Of a DNA stretch of 64,000 nucleotides, positions 60,168 through 64,000 are shown piece by piece (position 1 is the first letter of the stretch; each line of letters begins with the position of its first letter). Location of the stretch: positions 1-64,000 of the forward strand of contig NZ_MVHE01000015.1 in NCBI RefSeq assembly GCF_002086155.1, given 5' to 3'. Below the pieces are notes generated by a model, which made no database searches, was not told the DNA's origin, and saw only the letters and a program-made list of their open reading frames with translations. The stretch comes from Mycobacterium angelicum. Lineage in GTDB: Bacteria > Actinomycetota > Actinomycetes > Mycobacteriales > Mycobacteriaceae. The translations under genes and the position numbers were made by a program.

Positions 60168-60535
60168 GCGACGCTGGCGAGAAGATCGACGCCCGGATAA
60201 AAGAACTGTCCGATTGGCGGGGCGACATGCTCGCCAGGATCCGAACACTGGTTAAGCAGGTCGACAGCGACGTGGTCGAAGAGTGGAAGTGGCGTGGGGT
60301 TCCGGTCTGGTCGCACGACGGAATGATCTGCACCGGCGAGACCTACCAAAACCACGTCAAGGTGACCTTCGCCAAAGGCGCCTCGTTGGACGACCCGGCG
60401 GGGCTGTTCAATTCCAGTCTCGAAGGCAATACCAGGCGTGCCATCGACATTCGCGAGGGAGACACGCTCGATGACAAAGCGTTCAAAGCGCTGGTTCGCG
60501 AGGCCCTCGAGCTGAACGCTCAGCGCCGAACCTGA
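60164..60535 (+). CDS. DUF1801 family protein
   Basis: The 123-residue protein has EEWKWRGVPVWSHDGMICTG near 39-58 and KVTFAKGASLDDP, features of the DUF1801/YdhG fold. The biochemical role is unknown. Start GTG overlaps the VOC stop, so AraC-VOC-DUF1801 is one tightly coupled unit. The 113 bases after it hold no gene and lead to the rphA promoter. Confidence 0.87.
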   Translation: MSDAGEKIDARIKELSDWRGDMLARIRTLVKQVDSDVVEEWKWRGVPVWSHDGMICTGETYQNHVKVTFAKGASLDDPAGLFNSSLEGNTRRAIDIREGDTLDDKAFKALVREALELNAQRRT

Positions 60536-60635
60536 CTCGTTAGGGCGGCCGTAGTGCCGTCTGAAAGTTGATACCGCATGCGCTGACGTGACGGTGTGAT
60601 GGCCACTGACCGCATCGCCCGCCTCGTCGCCGGGT

Positions 60636-60641
60636 TAGGGT
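60636..60641 (+). promoter_or_regulatory. Putative -10 element of a leaderless rphA transcript
   Basis: TAGGGT ends seven bases before the rphA GTG; no ribosome site is present. Confidence 0.5.
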
Positions 60642-60648
60642 GGGCGGC

Positions 60649-61428
60649 GTGTCAAAACGTGAAGACGGCCGCCTCGACGACGAGCTTCGCCCGGTGGTCA
60701 TCACCCGGGGATTCACCGAGAACCCAGCGGGGTCGGTACTGATCGAATTCGGTCACACCAAGGTGATGTGCACCGCCAGTGTCACCGAGGGCGTGCCCCG
60801 CTGGCGCAAGGGATCGGGACTGGGGTGGCTCACCGCCGAATACGCCATGCTGCCGTCGGCCACCCACAGTCGTTCGGACCGGGAATCGGTGAAGGGCCGG
60901 CTCAGTGGGCGCACTCAGGAAATCAGTCGGCTGGTCGGCCGGTCGTTGCGAGCGTGCATCGACCTGGCGGCGTTGGGGGAGAACACCATTGCCGTCGACT
61001 GCGATGTGTTGCAGGCCGACGGCGGAACTCGCACCGCTGCCATCACCGGAGCCTACGTGGCGTTGGCTGATGCGGTGACTTATCTGTCGGCGGCGGGCAA
61101 GTTGTCCGATCCCAGGCCGTTGTCGTGTGCGATCGCCGCGGTGAGCGTGGGCGTGGTCGACGGCAGGATCCGTGCCGACCTGCCTTACGAGGAAGATTCG
61201 CGCGCCGAGGTCGACATGAACGTCGTCGCCACCGACACCGGCACCCTCGTTGAGGTGCAGGGCACCGGTGAGGGGGCCACCTTCCCCAGGTCAACCCTGG
61301 ACAAGCTGCTCGACATGGCGCTGGGTGCGTGCGACAAGTTGTTCGCCGCTCAGCGCGAAGCGCTGGCACTGCCTTACCCCGGTGTGCTGCCCGACGGACC
61401 GCCGCCAACGAAGGCGTTCGGAAGCTGA
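60649..61428 (+). CDS. rphA: Ribonuclease PH
   Basis: Phosphorolytic 3'-5' exoribonuclease that trims tRNA precursors. The 259-residue protein has [59 protein letters not shown] and [20 protein letters not shown] 60649 fits both the family start and the TAGGGT box. The stop overlaps the proposed start of rdgB. Confidence 0.96.
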   Translation: MSKREDGRLDDELRPVVITRGFTENPAGSVLIEFGHTKVMCTASVTEGVPRWRKGSGLGWLTAEYAMLPSATHSRSDRESVKGRLSGRTQEISRLVGRSLRACIDLAALGENTIAVDCDVLQADGGTRTAAITGAYVALADAVTYLSAAGKLSDPRPLSCAIAAVSVGVVDGRIRADLPYEEDSRAEVDMNVVATDTGTLVEVQGTGEGATFPRSTLDKLLDMALGACDKLFAAQREALALPYPGVLPDGPPPTKAFGS

Positions 61429-62036
61429 CCCGCCTGCTGGTCGCCAGCCGCAACGCAAAGAAGCTGGCCGAACTGCGCCGGGTGCTCGACGGCGCTGGCT
61501 TGTCCGGGTTGAACCTGTTGTCGCTCAACGACGTTGGGTCGTTCGACGAAGCGCCGGAAACCGGTGCCACCTTCGAGGAGAACGCGCTCGCCAAGGCGCG
61601 TGACGCTTTCGCGGCGACGGGTCTGGCGAGCGTGGCCGACGACTCCGGTTTGGAGGTGGCCGCACTCAACGGCATGCCGGGGGTGCTGTCGGCGCGCTGG
61701 TCGGGCCGTCATGGCGACGACGTCGGCAACACCGCGCTGCTGCTGGCGCAGTTGCGCGATGTGCCCGACGAGCGCCGCGGCGCGGCGTTCGTCTCGGCTT
61801 GCGCGCTGGTCTCGGGAGACGGTGAGGTCGTCGTGCGTGGGGAGTGGCGCGGCGCAATTGCCCACGAACCGAGCGGCGACGGCGGCTTCGGCTACGACCC
61901 GGTTTTCATTCCCGACGGATCGAAGCGCACCGCCGCGCAGCTCACTCCGGCGGAGAAAGATGCGGTATCGCACCGCGGTCGCGCGCTGGCGCTGCTAGTG
62001 CCCGCGTTGCGCGCTCTGTCGGCCAGCCGCGCGTGA
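61425..62036 (+). CDS. rdgB: XTP/dITP diphosphatase (non-canonical purine NTPase)
   Basis: Removes dITP, ITP and XTP from the nucleotide pool. The 203-residue protein has [15 protein letters not shown] with the triphosphate-binding [31 protein letters not shown] and SHRGRAL. No ATG, GTG or TTG lies at the expected start: the codon before TRLLVASRN is CTG (61425), overlapping the rphA stop as CTGA, where I recall GTG in M. tuberculosis. The only upstream standard codon is GTG 61329, about 100 bases inside rphA. The two tandem palindromes begin at its 3' end. Confidence 0.9.
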   Translation: MTRLLVASRNAKKLAELRRVLDGAGLSGLNLLSLNDVGSFDEAPETGATFEENALAKARDAFAATGLASVADDSGLEVAALNGMPGVLSARWSGRHGDDVGNTALLLAQLRDVPDERRGAAFVSACALVSGDGEVVVRGEWRGAIAHEPSGDGGFGYDPVFIPDGSKRTAAQLTPAEKDAVSHRGRALALLVPALRALSASRA

Positions 62037-62086
62037 AACCAGCTTCACGTTCGGCCGCGAGCGTGAAACCAGGCTCACGTTCGGCG
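62031..62086. repeat. Two tandem palindromic units between convergent rdgB and DUF3817 gene
   Basis: GCGTGAAACCAGCTTCACGT (62031-62050) is followed after 10 bases by the near copy GCGTGAAACCAGGCTCACGT (62061-62080), period 30. Each can fold with CGTGA pairing with TCACG, and TTCGGC follows each. The first unit contains the rdgB stop codon. The position between convergent genes suits a bidirectional terminator or a small dispersed mycobacterial repeat. Confidence 0.8.
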
Positions 62087-62092
62087 TCACGG

Positions 62093-62449
62093 CTAGAGCC
62101 CGAACCGCGACTTGACGTCTCTGGTCTGGAAGTGCTCGACGATGATGCCGACCAGAGGGATGGTGCCGGCTAACAACACGCCGATCGTCTTGCCGATCGG
62201 CCAGCGGACCTTGATCGCGAGGTTGAAGGCGGCCAGCACGTAGACGAAATAAACCCAGCCGTGCACCACTTCGATCCACCGGATTTCCCGGTGGAAAACC
62301 ACGTGGGAAAAGATTTCGTAGCACAGCGCGATCAGCCAGATTCCCGTTGTCCATGCCATCACGCGGTAGGCGAGCAACGCCGTGCGAATTTTTTCAGCGG
62401 AAAAGACCGACGCAGGCTGCTGCGCTTCGGGTGTCTCGGGTGCGGTCAT
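62093..62449 (-). CDS. DUF3817 family membrane protein
   Basis: The 118-residue protein has three membrane segments (about 24-46, 62-79 and 84-103) with HREIRWIEVVHGWVYFVYV, typical of DUF3817. Function unknown. ATG overlaps the stop of lprD (ATGA), so both are expressed together. It matches Rv1342c. Confidence 0.9.
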   Translation of the reverse strand: MTAPETPEAQQPASVFSAEKIRTALLAYRVMAWTTGIWLIALCYEIFSHVVFHREIRWIEVVHGWVYFVYVLAAFNLAIKVRWPIGKTIGVLLAGTIPLVGIIVEHFQTRDVKSRFGL

Positions 62450-62826
62450 GCGGTGGTCCTGTTCTGCTTCTCGGCATCGCTCTTGGCGAGTTCGGCCAGG
62501 TAGGCGTTGTATTCCTGCATTGCGGGGTCGTCGGGTTGCCCGGCGGCGGGTTTGGGTCGTTCGGGCAGCAGTCCGGCGGGTAGCTCGGTCATGGCGCCCT
62601 TGTTCCGCGGTTCGGGCGGTACGTCTTCATAGCGGACGAACTTGCGGTACGCATAGACGCAGAAACCGGCGAACAGTGGCCACTGCAGTGCATAGCCGAG
62701 ATTCTGATAGGTACCTGACACCGACTCGAACCGTGTCCACTGCCACCAGCCCAGAGCCAGGCAGCCGCAGGCCGCGATGATCACCAGAGCGATCAGCGCG
62801 GGCCTCCGACGACGTGTAGTCGACAC
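62446..62826 (-). CDS. lprD: Putative membrane/lipoprotein LprD
   Basis: The 126-residue protein has a basic N terminus (STTRRRRP) and a hydrophobic segment ALIALVIIAACGCLALGWW (about 9-27) with Cys residues resembling a lipobox, though a transmembrane anchor is as likely. A second hydrophobic stretch (LQWPLFAGFCVYAY) follows. The C-terminal half is hydrophilic and Pro-rich. GTG 62826 matches the M. tuberculosis start. Function unknown. Confidence 0.85.
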   Translation of the reverse strand: MSTTRRRRPALIALVIIAACGCLALGWWQWTRFESVSGTYQNLGYALQWPLFAGFCVYAYRKFVRYEDVPPEPRNKGAMTELPAGLLPERPKPAAGQPDDPAMQEYNAYLAELAKSDAEKQNRTTA

Positions 62827-62947
62827 CCCACGACGGTACCGCGAGTGGCTCACGACGATCGTCGTGCTCTATCGCCGCCGTCACGAGCCAACACAGGTGA
62901 GACCTTTGCGGAGTTTGCCGGCGCGGCCAGCGTACGATCGGCACCCT

Positions 62948-63031
62948 GCGGGCGTGATGAAATTGGCAAACATGATGGCTTTAGGTGCCATTGCTCGTAA
63001 GAGCTTGAGGGTTCGAGTCCCTCCGCCCGCA
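62948..63031 (+). tRNA. tRNA-Leu (anticodon UAG)
   Basis: GCGGGCG pairs with CGCCCGC as the acceptor stem. Stem ATGGC/GCCAT closes the loop TTTAGGT with anticodon TAG; the long variable arm TGCTCGTAAGAGC marks a class II tRNA; T arm GGTTCGAGTCC is intact. CCA is not encoded. Confidence 0.96.
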
Positions 63032-63096
63032 CAATCTGAGCCGATTACGAGGCCGCTCGGCGCCGTAAAGCCCCCCTCACACAAGTGAATTGGGCG

Positions 63097-64000
63097 CTAC
63101 CCTCCCGCAAGAGGTCGTGACATCACCCGTGGCGTGTGACCGTACCGCGGCACCATGCCGCCGCGCATGGCTGCTCCTGTTGGCATCCCCGGCATTCCCG
63201 GCACCCCGGACATTCCGGGGTCAGCGGTAGGCAGCGTCGTCATTGGCGTGGCCTGGATTGCCCCGGCCGTGGCGATCTTTGGAACCGAGGCCCAGGCTGG
63301 GGGCACCGATAATTGCCCGACGTAACCAGCACTTCGGAATGCGGCCGATACCTCGCTGACCGGTTCGCTGGCCCCGAGACTGCGGGCGATCGTGGTCAGC
63401 GGCGCAAGTAGTTCGTTAGGTGCGCTCGCGGCTTCACCCAGGTTGGGCAGCAGCCCCACACTGCTCTCAACTCCCATCGTGTCGGTGACCATCGAGCTCA
63501 GGTTGTTCATCGATCCGATCGTTGCGTAGAAAGCGAGCAGTGCATCTAACACAGTGAAATCGTCGGCGACCAGCCCCGGGAAGAACGACGCGAACGCGTT
63601 GATCCCCTCACCTAATGGAATGAGAATCGCCGACAGCTCGGGGGCGATGGGCAGCAGCAACGTTCCCAGTTCGATTAGCAAGTCGCCGATGATGTTCCCG
63701 GTGTCGTCTCCTACGCTGGCCACCGCTTGGGCGACCGCGGTGTGCTGCGCGGACTGGCCGGCGGGATTGGTGGTCTGCTGCGGCGAGCTGAACGGCGTCA
63801 GTTGCCGCGCACTCGATGAGCTAGCCGCGTAGTCGTACATCACGGTCGCATCCGTCGTCCACATTTCTGAGTACGCAAACTCCGTGGCCGCGATCGCCGC
63901 GGTGTTCTGGCCGAAGAAGTTGTCCGCTATCAGCGCGCGCAATTGCGCGCGGTTGGCCGCAATCGTCGCTGGAGGCACGATCGTCGCGAATGCTTGCTCG
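63097..64000 (-). CDS. PPE family protein, SVP subgroup (5' part beyond the window)
   Basis: The frame is open to the window edge, and the first visible residues [20 protein letters not shown] match the middle of the PPE domain, so the N-terminal about 100 residues are outside. Visible parts: the conserved [21 protein letters not shown], the C-terminal SVP motif LSVPPAWAS, then a Gly/Met/Pro-rich run ([12 protein letters not shown]) and the family ending [18 protein letters not shown] proteins pair with PE proteins and are exported by ESX type VII systems in mycobacteria. No PE partner is visible here. Confidence 0.93.
   Translation of the reverse strand, partial: EQAFATIVPPATIAANRAQLRALIADNFFGQNTAAIAATEFAYSEMWTTDATVMYDYAASSSSARQLTPFSSPQQTTNPAGQSAQHTAVAQAVASVGDDTGNIIGDLLIELGTLLLPIAPELSAILIPLGEGINAFASFFPGLVADDFTVLDALLAFYATIGSMNNLSSMVTDTMGVESSVGLLPNLGEAASAPNELLAPLTTIARSLGASEPVSEVSAAFRSAGYVGQLSVPPAWASVPKIATAGAIQATPMTTLPTADPGMSGVPGMPGMPTGAAMRGGMVPRYGHTPRVMSRPLAGG

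Overview
The window is chromosomal DNA of a slow-growing Mycobacterium. Gene order, protein content and high GC match the Rv1292-Rv1343c part of the M. tuberculosis chromosome as I remember it. The single murA-rrs-rrl-rrf arrangement, an rRNA spacer without tRNA genes and the extended helix 18 of 16S rRNA fit the slow growers. It does not look like the M. tuberculosis complex itself: the insertion sequence and PE_PGRS gene that I recall in this stretch are absent, two rather than three tandem cyclases are present, and extra genes lie at both ends and near rphA.

Region 1 (1-4384) is an accessory island ending at the 3' side of a tRNA-Arg(CCG) gene. It carries a minus-strand three-gene operon (vsr, cytosine-5 DNA methyltransferase, probable restriction endonuclease), a pair of very small plus-strand genes of unknown function, a small convergent gene, and a tyrosine-integrase fragment with a coupled small gene next to the tRNA. 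A perfect 12-bp inverted repeat lies just upstream of vsr.

Region 2 (4485-28206) is core metabolism: argS-lysA-hom-thrC-thrB (lysine and threonine branches of the aspartate pathway), rho, rpmE, prfA-prmC-tsaC, wecA, the full F1Fo ATP synthase operon (with the mycobacterial b-delta fusion) and a DUF2550 gene. A minus-strand VOC-protein/cobalamin adenosyltransferase pair follows, then murA.

Region 3 (28253-33643) is the rRNA operon, with promoter, leader, processing stems and a strong intrinsic terminator.

Region 4 (33660-49869) holds DNA repair genes (ogt, an Ada-AlkA fusion, nucS), two membrane class IIIb adenylate cyclases, methylmalonyl-CoA epimerase, a thiolase, a thioredoxin-fold protein and the GlgE glucan cluster (glgE-glgB divergent from glgP).

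Region 5 (49856-62826) holds dinG, pncB1, clpS, a DUF2017 gene, a P1 peptidase, the mec-cysO-cysM sulfur-carrier cysteine pathway, a rhomboid protease, murI and an Rv1339-type cyclic-nucleotide phosphodiesterase. An AraC-VOC-DUF1801 cassette, rphA, rdgB, a DUF3817 gene and lprD follow. The window ends with tRNA-Leu(UAG) and the 3' part of a PPE gene cut by the window edge.

Most genes are tightly packed, with ATGA/GTGA overlaps, and many unit-heading genes have a TANNNT hexamer 6-8 bases before a GTG or ATG, the pattern of leaderless mycobacterial transcripts. I see no CRISPR array, complete insertion sequence or plasmid origin. The least described material is the left island.
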